Shown: one piece after another, positions 1 to 8,527 of the stretch
Position numbering within the stretch: position 1 is the first letter of the stretch
Layout of the letters: each line of letters begins with the position of its first letter
From: Planctomycetota bacterium
GTDB taxonomy: Bacteria; Planctomycetota; Planctomycetia; Pirellulales; Pirellulaceae
Reading direction: 5' to 3'
Assembly: GCA_024277285.1 (NCBI GenBank)
Contig: JAJRVM010000147.1
Span: 1-13,306, forward strand
DNA length: 13,306 nt
Notes under the pieces: model-generated
The model's database searches: none
Seen by the model: the letters and a program-made list of their open reading frames with translations, nothing else
Told to the model about the DNA's origin: nothing
Made by a program: the position numbers and the translations under genes

Positions 1-967
1 GCGTGGTCAACGCGTTGGTCGGCAACGGCTGTTTTTTGTCGGTGAGCGAATCGTTCCATTCGATGCGATTTGCGTCCGATAACGATTCAGCCAGCTCGTG
101 GGGAACCAATTCCGAATGGATCACCAACGACAGTGTTGCGTTCCCGGGCAGTGTTGCGTTCCCGGGCAGTGTTGCGCTCTCGGGCAGGGGCGGTTCGGCA
201 AGTCTTCGTCGTGCCAGACGCTCGATGTGCCCACCCGCCCGCATGCGCAGCACAAGGACCTGGCGGCTTGCCGCCATCACCAAGCGATCGCGCGGCGGCA
301 GAACTGGATCAGGGTCGGCATCGAAGGGCGGAGAAACCAAGGCGGGCCAGGTTAATTCAGACGTGCCGCGCGCTTGTTGCGGCCCATCCTTGTGGCGTTG
401 TGACCACTTGAACCAACGTTCGACATCACGTTGAGGACCGACGAACTGGAAGCGGAGCAATGGCACGGAAAACAATTCGCTGCAGCGTTCGAGAAACGGG
501 CACGATGTGGTTTTTTCGGCCGTGATCAACACGGTGTCTTGATTCGCCAGATCGATGCAGATATGACGCAGTGCGGCAAACCACGTTCGGTAGCTTTCCA
601 GGAACCTGCCCAATCGTGAACTAACGATGCCGACGCTCGAACCTTTAGGCAGGCCACGCGGCCACCAAACCAGTCGTTGGCCGAGCGCCGCGTGAACGCG
701 TTCGTTGCGGGTTCCCGGCATGCCCCACGTCAGTGCCGCGTTGTTGGTAACATGTGTTTTGAACACATTTACCAAGCGCGCCGCACATTGACGTTCTTGG
801 CGCGAACCACTGTTGTCGCGGATCTCGGACCATACCTCGACCAGCAACGGGTAGAGATTTTGTTCAGCGACCAACCTGGCGACCATGTCGACGGGCATAG
901 TAGCCCCCGGCAGCACGTGGTACCGCCGCAACCAATCGATCATTCGGGTTATTTGTTCAGCATTCAC
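1..967 (-). CDS. Uncharacterised protein, N-terminal part (runs off left edge)
   Basis: On the minus strand the frame is open from a stop at 1001-1003 to the window edge, giving at least 322 residues without the C-terminus. I chose GTG at 965-967, the only usual start codon between that stop and the first in-frame ATG, which is eight codons further in. A GAGGAG at about 997-1002 lies some 30 bases upstream, too far to be a normal ribosome site, so the start is uncertain. The N-terminus looks helical (ITRMIDWLRRYHVLP, VARLVAEQNLYPLLVEVW). A middle region at about residues 105-180 alternates predicted strands and helices (SSVGIVSSRLGRFLE, DTVLITAEKT, LFSVPLLRFQFVG), which could be a Rossmann-like fold; that is only an impression. 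The last third holds an ATLPGN repeat. I do not recognise the family and assign no function. It lies 64 bases after glgC on the same strand, so co-transcription is likely. No signal peptide or membrane segment is visible. Confidence 0.72.
   Translation of the reverse strand, partial: MNAEQITRMIDWLRRYHVLPGATMPVDMVARLVAEQNLYPLLVEVWSEIRDNSGSRQERQCAARLVNVFKTHVTNNAALTWGMPGTRNERVHAALGQRLVWWPRGLPKGSSVGIVSSRLGRFLESYRTWFAALRHICIDLANQDTVLITAEKTTSCPFLERCSELFSVPLLRFQFVGPQRDVERWFKWSQRHKDGPQQARGTSELTWPALVSPPFDADPDPVLPPRDRLVMAASRQVLVLRMRAGGHIERLARRRLAEPPLPESATLPGNATLPGNATLSLVIHSELVPHELAESLSDANRIEWNDSLTDKKQPLPTNALTT
131..184. repeat. Three tandem copies of an 18-bp unit inside a gene
   Basis: The unit CAGTGTTGCGTTCCCGGG occurs at 131-148 and again, identically, at 149-166. 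A third copy at 167-184 has two changes. Because 18 is a multiple of three, each copy adds six residues (ATLPGN in the gene's direction) to the unknown protein without breaking its frame. The two identical copies suggest recent duplication by slippage or unequal exchange. Confidence 0.93.
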
Positions 968-1031
968 TGCAACGCAGAAGTACCCGCGTTTCTGCTCTCC
1001 TCAATACCGGTGATGATGCGAGTTTGCGTTC

Positions 1032-2285
1032 TTACGCAACTCGTCCTGACTCGAGTACCTGTTCGACTCCGTCCGCCTTGGCAATGACGACAACTCCACC
1101 GGGACTGACGGTAAACCCGCGCGCGCGATCTTGGTCAAGGTCATAACCGATCTCGACACCCGGAGGGATCGATACGCCCTTGTCGATGATCGCACGTCGC
1201 ACCTTGGCATGCCGACCGATGTCAACGTCCTGAAACAGAATCGAGTCTTGCACACGTGCATAACTGTTGACACGCACCCACGGCCCCAGAATACTCCGTT
1301 CGACACGTCCCCCGGAAACGACACTTCCTTGGCAGACAATGCTGTCTAACGCAGTTCCCTGGCGATCGATCTGCCCCATACTGCCGAAGACGAATTTCGG
1401 CGGCGGCAGGATGGGCTGGTACGTGCGAATCGGCCAACGGGAATCGTACATATTCAACAGCGGATCGATTCCGACCAGGTCCATATTGGCGTCGAAATAG
1501 GCGTCGAGTGTACCGACATCGCGCCAATACGCGTCTTGTTTCCGGTTCTCGTCTCGAAACGGAAACGCAAAGACACGACAATCGTCGATGATCGATGGGA
1601 TGATGTTGCGGCCGAAGTCATGAACGCTTCCCGGCTCCGTCGCGTCTTTGCAAAGCTGATCAAAGAGGAAGCGAGCGGTGAAGACGTAGATTCCCATCGA
1701 AGCAAGGCAGTGTCGATCGTCGCCGGGGATGGTCTTAGGATGGTCTGGTTTTTCTTCGAATCCGATAATTCGATCTTGTGGGTCGACCTGCATGACGCCG
1801 AATTGCCGCGCTTCTTGCGGGGTAACACGCAACGCTCCGACCGTGAGGTCCGCATTGGAACGTTTGTGATACTCGACCATCGTGCGATAATTCATCTTGT
1901 AGATGTGGTCGCCAGCGAGAATCACGACATATCGAGGCCGTTCTTTTTCCAAAGCATAAATGTTCTGGTAGACAGCATCGGCAGTTCCCTGATACCAATG
2001 CTCGTCAATCCGCTGTTGCGGCGGTACCACATCAATGAACTCGCCCAATTCGCGACAAAAGAAGCGGCGCCAACCAAGGTTGATATGCCGATCCAGGCTC
2101 ATCGCCTTGTATTGCGTCAACACCAGCATTTTGCGGATGCCACTATTAAGGCAGTTGGACAGCGAAAAATCGATGATCCGGTAACCACCTCCAAAGGGGA
2201 CAGCCGGCTTCGCTCGATCACGTGTGAGTGGTTCGAGTCGCGAGCCTTTGCCACCTGCCAGCACAACCGCCAACGTATCTAACAT
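1032..2285 (-). CDS. glgC: Glucose-1-phosphate adenylyltransferase (ADP-glucose pyrophosphorylase)
   Basis: This cytoplasmic enzyme makes ADP-glucose from ATP and glucose-1-phosphate, the committing step of bacterial glycogen synthesis. The 417-residue product is near the family length (E. coli 431). Positions here count from a possible GTG one codon upstream. The nucleotide-binding motif AGGKGSRLEPLTRDRAKPAV is at 11-30. LAGDHIYKMNY at 125-134 holds the catalytic aspartate (E. coli Asp142). GFEEKP at 176-181 holds the glucose-1-phosphate lysine (E. coli Lys195). YWRDVGTLDAY is at 254-264. The C-terminal third has the hexapeptide-type left-handed beta-helix pattern. I prefer ATG at 2283-2285 because GGAG at 2293-2296 is 7 bases from it and only 4 from the GTG. 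The E. coli activator-site lysine (Lys39) aligns with Asp24, so allosteric control may differ. It lies downstream of asnB with a 259-bp gap. The family call is secure. Confidence 0.97.
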   Translation of the reverse strand: MLDTLAVVLAGGKGSRLEPLTRDRAKPAVPFGGGYRIIDFSLSNCLNSGIRKMLVLTQYKAMSLDRHINLGWRRFFCRELGEFIDVVPPQQRIDEHWYQGTADAVYQNIYALEKERPRYVVILAGDHIYKMNYRTMVEYHKRSNADLTVGALRVTPQEARQFGVMQVDPQDRIIGFEEKPDHPKTIPGDDRHCLASMGIYVFTARFLFDQLCKDATEPGSVHDFGRNIIPSIIDDCRVFAFPFRDENRKQDAYWRDVGTLDAYFDANMDLVGIDPLLNMYDSRWPIRTYQPILPPPKFVFGSMGQIDRQGTALDSIVCQGSVVSGGRVERSILGPWVRVNSYARVQDSILFQDVDIGRHAKVRRAIIDKGVSIPPGVEIGYDLDQDRARGFTVSPGGVVVIAKADGVEQVLESGRVA

Positions 2286-2292
2286 CACAGCA

Positions 2293-2296
2293 CTCC
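2293..2296 (-). promoter_or_regulatory. Ribosome binding site of glgC (decides start)
   Basis: GGAG on the minus strand lies 7 bases before ATG at 2285 but only 4 bases before the adjacent upstream GTG at 2288. The spacing favours the ATG as the start. Confidence 0.55.
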
Positions 2297-2370
2297 ATTA
2301 TTGGTGTCCCGTGAAAGACCGCTTGTCACGCATCTCACTGGCGCGATATCCGCTGAGCTATCCCCAATCC

Positions 2371-2398
2371 GGACATTCCAGTCGGGACATTCCAGTCG
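2371..2398. repeat. Two tandem copies of a 14-bp unit between asnB and glgC
   Basis: GGACATTCCAGTCG is present twice without mismatch (2371-2384 and 2385-2398) in the gap between the end of asnB and the start of glgC. It lies about 90-115 bases upstream of the glgC start. Apart from this and the glgC ribosome site I see no gene, terminator or clear promoter in 2286-2544. The pair could be an operator doublet or simple slippage. Confidence 0.85.
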
Positions 2399-2544
2399 AG
2401 ATTCGGTTTGGCCGGTATTGAAGCGGATGGTGTTGCACGGTATTCCACGGGGACAAACCCAGTCGCCGGAAATAAATCAGGGTTAGTATCGACGAATTCC
2501 GTCCCTCTGAGCATGCTGATATTGTAGCCGTTGTGCGGAACTGA

Positions 2545-4467
2545 CTAAATAGGAGAATCGCACCATTGCTGTGTCCATAGCTCGAGAACGAGCAGTGCCC
2601 AGAGGCGGTAGGCATGATCAAACTCGCCTTGCTCATGCTGCCGAATCAGCTCGGCGACGTTTTCGGTACGAAACAGGTGTCGATCCCGAGCGCGGCGGCC
2701 CAGCAGCACATCGTGCGTCAATTCCTTCAACTCGGCACGAAACCAATGGTCCAATGGCACGCCAAACCCCATTTTCTTGCGCGACCAGATCGCTTTGGGC
2801 AGCAGGTGGCCGAACGCTTTGCGTAACATGCGTTTGCCCACTCCGGCCCGTAGTTTCCACGCCACCGGAAACGAGGCCGCTAACTCGACCATGCGGAAGT
2901 CGAGGAATGGTTGGCGGCATTCCAGCGCGTGCGCCATCGACGCGATATCGACTTTGGTCATCAAATCGCAGGGCAGATAAGTTTGCAAATCGGTCAATGC
3001 GATCGCAGTGACCGGGTCGCGGCCCTGGATGTGGCCGAGTGTTTGCTGCAGGAAACCGATCGGATCTTCATTCGGTAACTGTTCGGTGAACGAATCCTCG
3101 TACAGCATCGCACGCCGTTGTGTATTGAAGATGCAGATCCAGTCGAGGTAGCGTTGGAGAGGGGATAGCCGCAGGGACTCGCTGAATCGCTTGAATTGGC
3201 GGACCTTGGATTTTTGCCGTGCGGAACATGGGAGTGATTGCCAAAAAGGCGACCCGAGCAGGTGCTTGAGCGGCCCCAACCGATCGAGAGATGTGCCCAA
3301 CGCCATGGCACGATAACGTGGATAGCCAAGAAACAGCTCGTCGCCACCGTCACCGGTCAGCGAGACCGTCACGTGTTGCCGCGTTAATTGCGACACGTAC
3401 CAAGTCGGTATTGCTGAACTGTCGGCAAACGGTTCGTCGAAGTGCCAGACCAGCTTTGGAAGAATGTCCAGCGCGTCGGGCGTCACTTGGAACTCGTGAT
3501 GGTCTGTGTGTAAGTGCTCGGCGACCTGCCGTGCATAGCTTGTTTCATCATACTCTTTGACGGGAAATCCGATGGAAAACGTCTTGATCGGCTGCGACGC
3601 CAGCTTGCGCATGATGGCTACGATAAGTGACGAGTCGACGCCGCCCGAAAGAAACGCACCCAATGGCACATCGCTCTGCATACGCAACTCGACCGCCGAC
3701 TCTAGTGTTCCTTGCAATTCGGCCAGTGCCTGTTCTTCCGTGCCTTGCCAGGTGGCATTGAAATCGGGGCTCCAGTAACGCTCCACTTTCAATTGGCCGC
3801 GGCGATAGATGGCAAAATGGCCGGGTGGCAGTTTGCGTATGCCTTGGAAAATCGTGCGGGGATGAGGAACATACTGATAGGTCAAATACTGATCGATTGC
3901 CGCGGGATCGATATCGCGTGGTATCCCTGGCACTTGCAGCAAACTCTTCAGTTCGCTGGCAAACAGTAAACGCCCAGCTTCCTGGCGATAGACCAAAGGC
4001 TTCTGGCCAAACCGGTCGCGGCCCAGGACAAGTTGCCGCTTGCGCGCATCCCAGATAGCGACGGCGAACATCCCATTGAGGTGGTCAAAGCAATCGACCC
4101 CCACATCCTCATACAGGTGAACAATCGCCTCGCCATCGCCGCGCGTGCGAAACTGGTGACCGGCGCCTTCCAAGCGGTGCCGCAACGCCGCGAAGTTGTA
4201 GATTTCGCCATTGAATATGACCCACACCGAGCCGTCTTCGTTCGACAGAGGTTGCCGAGCCCCTTCGACATCGATGATCGACAGGCGGCGGAACCCCAAC
4301 GCAACGCCTGGAGTTGCATCGGTTGCGTTACGCACCTGGCATTGGCTGGTATAGGTGCCCGAGTCGTCGGGACCACGATGCTGCAGTACATCGGTCATGC
4401 GTCCCAGTAGGTCCGCGCCGATAGCCATCTCGGCGTTTGTCCAGACAGCACCGGTGATTCCACACAT
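2545..4467 (-). CDS. asnB: Asparagine synthase (glutamine-hydrolysing)
   Basis: The 640-residue cytoplasmic enzyme makes asparagine from aspartate, ATP and glutamine-derived ammonia. The N-terminal class II glutaminase domain begins MCGITG, so ATG at 4465-4467 is fixed by the need for Cys2 as nucleophile. HRGPDDSG is at 30-37, FNGEIYNF at 85-92 and RGDGEAIVHLYE at 109-120. The synthetase domain has the PP-loop FLSGGVDSS at 272-280, DEPFADSSAIPTWYVS at 344-359, and LTGDGGDELFLGYPRY at 370-385. All the key motifs look intact. It is longer than E. coli AsnB (554) and resembles the roughly 630-residue type often found in exopolysaccharide and capsule loci, where some members may amidate other substrates. 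So the exact acceptor is inferred. It lies upstream of glgC on the same strand. The 519-bp gap before it suggests its own promoter, and I see no clear ribosome site. Confidence 0.95.
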   Translation of the reverse strand: MCGITGAVWTNAEMAIGADLLGRMTDVLQHRGPDDSGTYTSQCQVRNATDATPGVALGFRRLSIIDVEGARQPLSNEDGSVWVIFNGEIYNFAALRHRLEGAGHQFRTRGDGEAIVHLYEDVGVDCFDHLNGMFAVAIWDARKRQLVLGRDRFGQKPLVYRQEAGRLLFASELKSLLQVPGIPRDIDPAAIDQYLTYQYVPHPRTIFQGIRKLPPGHFAIYRRGQLKVERYWSPDFNATWQGTEEQALAELQGTLESAVELRMQSDVPLGAFLSGGVDSSLIVAIMRKLASQPIKTFSIGFPVKEYDETSYARQVAEHLHTDHHEFQVTPDALDILPKLVWHFDEPFADSSAIPTWYVSQLTRQHVTVSLTGDGGDELFLGYPRYRAMALGTSLDRLGPLKHLLGSPFWQSLPCSARQKSKVRQFKRFSESLRLSPLQRYLDWICIFNTQRRAMLYEDSFTEQLPNEDPIGFLQQTLGHIQGRDPVTAIALTDLQTYLPCDLMTKVDIASMAHALECRQPFLDFRMVELAASFPVAWKLRAGVGKRMLRKAFGHLLPKAIWSRKKMGFGVPLDHWFRAELKELTHDVLLGRRARDRHLFRTENVAELIRQHEQGEFDHAYRLWALLVLELWTQQWCDSPI

Positions 4468-4707
4468 GTCTAGCCACTTGTCCCATTTTGATCGGTATCG
4501 AACTGCATTCGGTCGCGGCCCATCGTACAGCGATCAACAGGTGCGAGGAAGTCCGAGTCTGGCAGGACGCTGCACATCCCCTTTGTGGCATTCACATCTT
4601 ATCGAAGCGTCGTCGTCTCCGCCCTCGCGATCATCACCGTAAGTAGTTGACAGTTTTCACTTTGCGCGTCGCTGGGCGGTGAAGTGACCGATGGGCCAGG
4701 CCTTGTT

Positions 4708-4729
4708 TGTTGTCTTGTAACCGTTCACG
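4708..4729. repeat. Shared intergenic motif, copy 1
   Basis: TGTTG, four bases, then GTAACCGTTCACG. The same two blocks with the same spacing occur at 12826-12847, matching at 18 of 22 positions. Both copies lie in gene-free DNA. A dispersed intergenic repeat is possible, but two copies are not proof. Confidence 0.55.
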
Positions 4730-4910
4730 CGGTTCAATCCACAACCGGCTCGTCACGCCGACCGCGGAACCAATACCCCGCCTCAAGTGGCGTCTCGGTT
4801 GAAAGGCGAGCGGCTAAAGTTGAAGCCAACCGCGTCTCGATTCGGCCTCAGCAAAGCGACGGTTAATGGAAAACCTTACGTTCGACCGACGGAAGACGAA
4901 GAGCGCGTTG

Positions 4911-4953
4911 CTGGTAGCCGACCAGTCGTGCTCCCAGCCGGGGCAAGCCCGGC
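4911..4953 (-). terminator. Possible 3' stem-loops of the rhamnosidase transcript
   Basis: Two hairpins lie 34-76 bases past the GH106 stop. GCCGGG/CCCGGC (4937-4942 with 4948-4953) encloses a five-base loop, and CTGGT/ACCAG (4911-4915 with 4921-4925) encloses another five-base loop. Neither is followed by a run of T on the minus strand, so this is not a standard intrinsic terminator. It could protect or pause the 3' end. Confidence 0.3.
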
Positions 4954-4986
4954 GGAGAGCCTCTTCATCTTTGGCATGCAATGGCA

Positions 4987-7900
4987 CTAGCGCGCCACAC
5001 GCTGTACGGTTGGCAACAACCGGACCGGACCGAGCAGTCCCGATTCGTGCAGGGGGACTTGTTTCCAAGGTTTCCCTGGTGTGCCGGAACGGGTGATATT
5101 CGTGCGACAGACGCGTTGGGACTTGGGCACCAACGTATCTCCCACCAAGCGATTCGACCAGGTGTTTGCCACTTCGACGACCAACTGGTTTGTCCCCGCT
5201 TTGATCCAATCCGTAACGTCGATGCGGTACGGAGGTTTCCACTGGATGCCCGCATCATGGCCGTTGACTCGCACGCGACCGACTGCCCAGAGCTTGCCAA
5301 GGTCAATCCGCACACCACGTCCCTTGGCCAACCAAGATGTGGGTAGTTCAAACGTCGTTTCATAGCGGGCGATGCCCGAATAATACTTGATGCTCGGTTG
5401 GTCGAATTCAGTCCACGAGGTCAATTTGTCGATCGGTAGCGTGGCAGGCGCTCCGCGGCCACTGAGGAATTCCAGTTTCCAGGGACGTGTCAGTTCGATG
5501 GGAGCCGGCAGATCGCGCACATCGACTGACCAGTGGGCACCGGCGGTGGCCGTGACTTGGTAGGAGCCATTGTGTTGCAGGACGAGCGTGGCCTCGTCTT
5601 GTTGCACAGCTACCACCTCGGTATTTGAATCGGCAGCGGTCAGATGTGGCCGTTGTTTGCCGTCACGAAAGACGACGAACAGGCTGCCGTCGGCGTCGAG
5701 TGTCAGTGGCACGTGAATAAGTCCGTCACGTTGCCGGTAAACCTCGCACGGTCGGATCTGGCCGGTGTCGGGGAGCCAGAATTCGGGTAACCGATTCGGA
5801 ACGCGAAAGGTCGCTTGTACCTGTGCCTGGCGATCTTGCATGTTGCGCACGAAGTAAATATCGGCTGACGATGTGCGCCGGTGAATATAATCCAACTGCA
5901 CGTCGTCACGTTCGGCGCTAAACTGAAAGTCCGGTTTCACACCGCGTGCGGCAAGTGTTTCGCGCAGCGTTGGCCCCCAAATGACATGCCCCAGACCGTA
6001 GTCGTTTCGTGTGGTTGTCTTGCCATCGCACGCTCCCCAGACTTTGTCGGCTAACGCTTTGACCTGCTGGTCGCGGCGTGGAAAGTCGGTCAGTCCATTG
6101 GTGCGAACCGGTTTGGGACCGACGATCGTTGCTCCCTGCCGCACCAGTTGCTCGATCTTGCGCAAGACGTCCAGATCGATGTCTTCGCGTTCAGGCAGGA
6201 CCAGCAAAGCGTATTGCATGCCATCGGGCAGCGTGATGCGGCCGTCACGCACCGACATGCGGTCGAGCACGACTTCCGCATTGGCAACGTCGTAGTCATA
6301 GCCAAAACCGAGCGAGGGGTTGATATGTTTTGGAGGGACAAAGTTCGCCCCTTGATCGCCGTAATAGTAACAGACATCACCGACGAAGAGTCCCTGCTGC
6401 AGCAGATAGGAGCAGCGTGCGAGGTAGTCGATAAAGGGTTTGGCCATCGGCCACCAGACGAGGTTGGGGGTCAGGTGGGTGCCGGCACCGTAGACCCAGC
6501 CAGGTTTTCCAGCTTCGGGCGGTTGATGTGACGCGGTGTGCCAAACGACATGATTCATGCCTTCGCAAAACGCCCGGTCCGCGGCCGGTTTCAGAAAACG
6601 GGGGCCACTGGCCCAATGATGGAACCCGGTGAATGACTCCATGTGCACGCGTCGGTGGCCGTAAACGTGCGCCGCACAGGCCGTCTCTTTGACGACCCAA
6701 AGGCCATTGCGATCGGGACGCCATGGCCAGAACTCGCCGCGCATTTCGTCGATCGCTCCGAGCGCTTGCAGGGCGTCGACGGGCACATGGTGAGTTGGTG
6801 GCCCAGGTCCACCCGCTTCGGCTTCGATTCCCAATCCGGCCTTTCGTGCCGTCTCGCTCGCCGTCCGGTAGTACGCGTCCACGAGTAACTGGCCAAGCGT
6901 TTTTTCGAAATCGTACAGAAACCGCTGCGTCTGCGCTTCACTTTCCACGATACAGCCGGCAAAAACGGGTAGATAGGCTGTCATATCGTAACGGCGATAG
7001 TGCTGGAACTGGTCCAGGAAATCAGGAGTCCACTTGGCGCCGACCACCTCATAGCTGGGCAGGTACAGCTGTTTTAGGCCCGCACTGGGCAAATCTCCCA
7101 AGCGTTTCTCGAGCCGGTCGATCACCGTCTGCAGGAAGGTACGAGTTGCCTCGGCGTTGAAGTGATCGGTCGCCAATCCGTCGGAATCGGGACTGGGCAC
7201 TTTCAACCGCTCACCAGTATTCGCACAAACGAAACGCATGATGGTCCACTTCCCCTCAGGAGCCGTCCAGCGCAAGCGGCCGCTGGCATCAAGATGCTCG
7301 GTGATATTGAGGATCTTGGTCTTGTCGCGAATGACCAAAGGTGGTGGACCGGTGAACGACCAGATACCATCGGGACGCGACTTGGCGCCATCGTGCAGGT
7401 TCGCCGCAGTCCATTTCCCTCCCGTGGCGGCTTCCGAGCTGTACCACACGAGGTCTGCGGCATCGCGCGTATAGCTGATCGACTTGGACCCGCCGATGTT
7501 GATCCCCTCGGTCGAGTAGATCTCGAACTCCGCTAACTGAACCGTGTCGGCAGTGGGATCGTGTCCGTTGAAGATGGTCAGTCGCACATAGCGCGCATCG
7601 GTGGCATCGAAATCGAATCGTTGTGGCCGCGCATTGGGAGCTAATGTGCCAGTTACGATTGGCCGGAAGGCGGAACGGTCGTGATTGGTCGTGCTAACGG
7701 CGACCTCAAAGTCCTTGCTGAAGGGGAGCGTTTTCCGCGTTTTTTTCGAGCTCTCGGCCGGCGCGTTGTACAAAACGATGTGATCAATGCGTTGGAGTGC
7801 ACCCCGTGGTAGTCGAAAAATGAACTCGTGGCCAGGCAAACGTTCGGTTTCGGGGACCGCAAGGACCGCGATATCGCGGTAGAACGCGGCCGTCCCGTCG

Positions 7901-8463
7901 TCGTTGCGCGGAACGGCCGCAGCCAGCTTCGGGAATGGGAGCGGCGTGTCAAGCTGGCGCGGTCCGACAACGCGCAGCTGCGTCCGATACAGTGCCATAC
8001 TGGCATGCTCGGGGCGTACCCATGCGCCACCCAGATCCCAACTGCTGCAAGGGGCCAGCTGGACGGCCAAACCGACTTTTCTTGCGGATGCGGCCGCGCG
8101 CGCAATCAGTTCGACCGAGGCGTCGCTCATGAAGGGGGGCCCGGACGGTGGAAAGAACTCGGCATTCCCGCGCGCTCCCATGTCAAAGATGCATAGCCCG
8201 CCGACGCCCTGATCGGCAAACGCGCGCAGTTCGGTGTCGAAGTAGTCGGCGTTGGCGTAGCCGTTAAGCCATAACCAGTAAGCCGACGGTTTGGCATCAT
8301 GGGGTGGGTGATGGAACCCGGTTTCCAGATCCAGTTGCGGATGCGGTGGTTGCTGGGCCAGCGTGGGGAGGGAGTGCCCCAAGCCCCAGACGCTGCAGGC
8401 GACGAGGAACAAGAGACGCAGTGCATGTGGCCGGTAAAATCGGGGGCGGTGCTGATCAAACAT
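4987..8463 (-). CDS. Secreted GH106-like alpha-L-rhamnosidase
   Basis: This 1158-residue protein most likely hydrolyses alpha-L-rhamnosides of plant or algal polysaccharides outside the cytoplasm. Positions count from a GTG four codons upstream of my start. An arginine-rich N-terminus and hydrophobic core (LRLLFLVACSVWGLGHSL) end in TLA-QQ near 40, a Sec signal peptide with a signal peptidase I-type site. Residues about 215-320 look like an F5/8-type C beta-sandwich (DARYVRLTIFNGHD, VQLAEFEIYS). The catalytic region has SYEVVGAKWTPDFLDQF (474-490), GEFWPWRPD (580-588), HMESFTGFHHWASGPRFLKP (611-630) and the downstream HTASHQPP, a GH106 pattern. Glu476 and Glu613 sit where the family's catalytic glutamates are expected. 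The C-terminus has the sugar-binding-like VNGHDAGIQWKPPYRIDVTDW and NRLVGD motifs. I chose ATG at 8461-8463, with GGAG six bases upstream. It follows the isomerase by 119 bases, probably in one transcript. The family is well supported; the exact glycan is not known. Confidence 0.9.
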   Translation of the reverse strand: MFDQHRPRFYRPHALRLLFLVACSVWGLGHSLPTLAQQPPHPQLDLETGFHHPPHDAKPSAYWLWLNGYANADYFDTELRAFADQGVGGLCIFDMGARGNAEFFPPSGPPFMSDASVELIARAAASARKVGLAVQLAPCSSWDLGGAWVRPEHASMALYRTQLRVVGPRQLDTPLPFPKLAAAVPRNDDGTAAFYRDIAVLAVPETERLPGHEFIFRLPRGALQRIDHIVLYNAPAESSKKTRKTLPFSKDFEVAVSTTNHDRSAFRPIVTGTLAPNARPQRFDFDATDARYVRLTIFNGHDPTADTVQLAEFEIYSTEGINIGGSKSISYTRDAADLVWYSSEAATGGKWTAANLHDGAKSRPDGIWSFTGPPPLVIRDKTKILNITEHLDASGRLRWTAPEGKWTIMRFVCANTGERLKVPSPDSDGLATDHFNAEATRTFLQTVIDRLEKRLGDLPSAGLKQLYLPSYEVVGAKWTPDFLDQFQHYRRYDMTAYLPVFAGCIVESEAQTQRFLYDFEKTLGQLLVDAYYRTASETARKAGLGIEAEAGGPGPPTHHVPVDALQALGAIDEMRGEFWPWRPDRNGLWVVKETACAAHVYGHRRVHMESFTGFHHWASGPRFLKPAADRAFCEGMNHVVWHTASHQPPEAGKPGWVYGAGTHLTPNLVWWPMAKPFIDYLARCSYLLQQGLFVGDVCYYYGDQGANFVPPKHINPSLGFGYDYDVANAEVVLDRMSVRDGRITLPDGMQYALLVLPEREDIDLDVLRKIEQLVRQGATIVGPKPVRTNGLTDFPRRDQQVKALADKVWGACDGKTTTRNDYGLGHVIWGPTLRETLAARGVKPDFQFSAERDDVQLDYIHRRTSSADIYFVRNMQDRQAQVQATFRVPNRLPEFWLPDTGQIRPCEVYRQRDGLIHVPLTLDADGSLFVVFRDGKQRPHLTAADSNTEVVAVQQDEATLVLQHNGSYQVTATAGAHWSVDVRDLPAPIELTRPWKLEFLSGRGAPATLPIDKLTSWTEFDQPSIKYYSGIARYETTFELPTSWLAKGRGVRIDLGKLWAVGRVRVNGHDAGIQWKPPYRIDVTDWIKAGTNQLVVEVANTWSNRLVGDTLVPKSQRVCRTNITRSGTPGKPWKQVPLHESGLLGPVRLLPTVQRVAR

Positions 8464-8469
8464 GATGGT

Positions 8470-8473
8470 CTCC
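8470..8473 (-). promoter_or_regulatory. Ribosome binding site of the rhamnosidase gene (decides start)
   Basis: GGAG on the minus strand lies six bases upstream of ATG at 8461-8463. It overlaps the alternative in-frame GTG at 8473-8475, which therefore is unlikely to be the start. Confidence 0.6.
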
Positions 8474-8527
8474 ACTGTCAGGTCGCCGTAGCGAATGGCG
8501 ATCTCGAATTGGTGTATGAACGTCGGC

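Larger units (their letters stand above)
4468..4986. other. Gene-free stretch between rhamnosidase gene and asnB
   Basis: These 519 bases lie downstream of the GH106 gene and upstream of asnB, both on the minus strand. The open frames here are short, lack recognisable motifs and have no ribosome sites, so I call no gene. The stretch should hold the end of the rhamnosidase transcript and the promoter of asnB, but no convincing -35/-10 pair is visible on the minus strand. A TTGACA-like hexamer near 4648 is on the plus strand, where no gene follows. The stretch contains two short hairpins at 4911-4953 and a motif at 4708-4729 that recurs at 12826-12847. Confidence 0.7.

Noticed and set aside
3..434. 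Plus-strand open frame of 143 codons over the left end.
   Set aside because: It is the opposite-strand shadow of the unknown minus-strand gene, and its product is low-complexity and motif-free.
1536..2282. Plus-strand open frame of 248 codons opposite glgC.
   Set aside because: It is fully overlapped by the well-supported glgC gene and shows no motif of its own.
2345..2365. Minus-strand GGGGATAGCTCAGC resembles the 5' end of a tRNA.
   Set aside because: No TTCRA T-loop, no matching acceptor strand and no anticodon stem follow within a tRNA length.
4640..4670. TTGACA hexamer near 4648 as a promoter.
   Set aside because: It is on the plus strand with no -10 at proper spacing and no plus-strand gene downstream.
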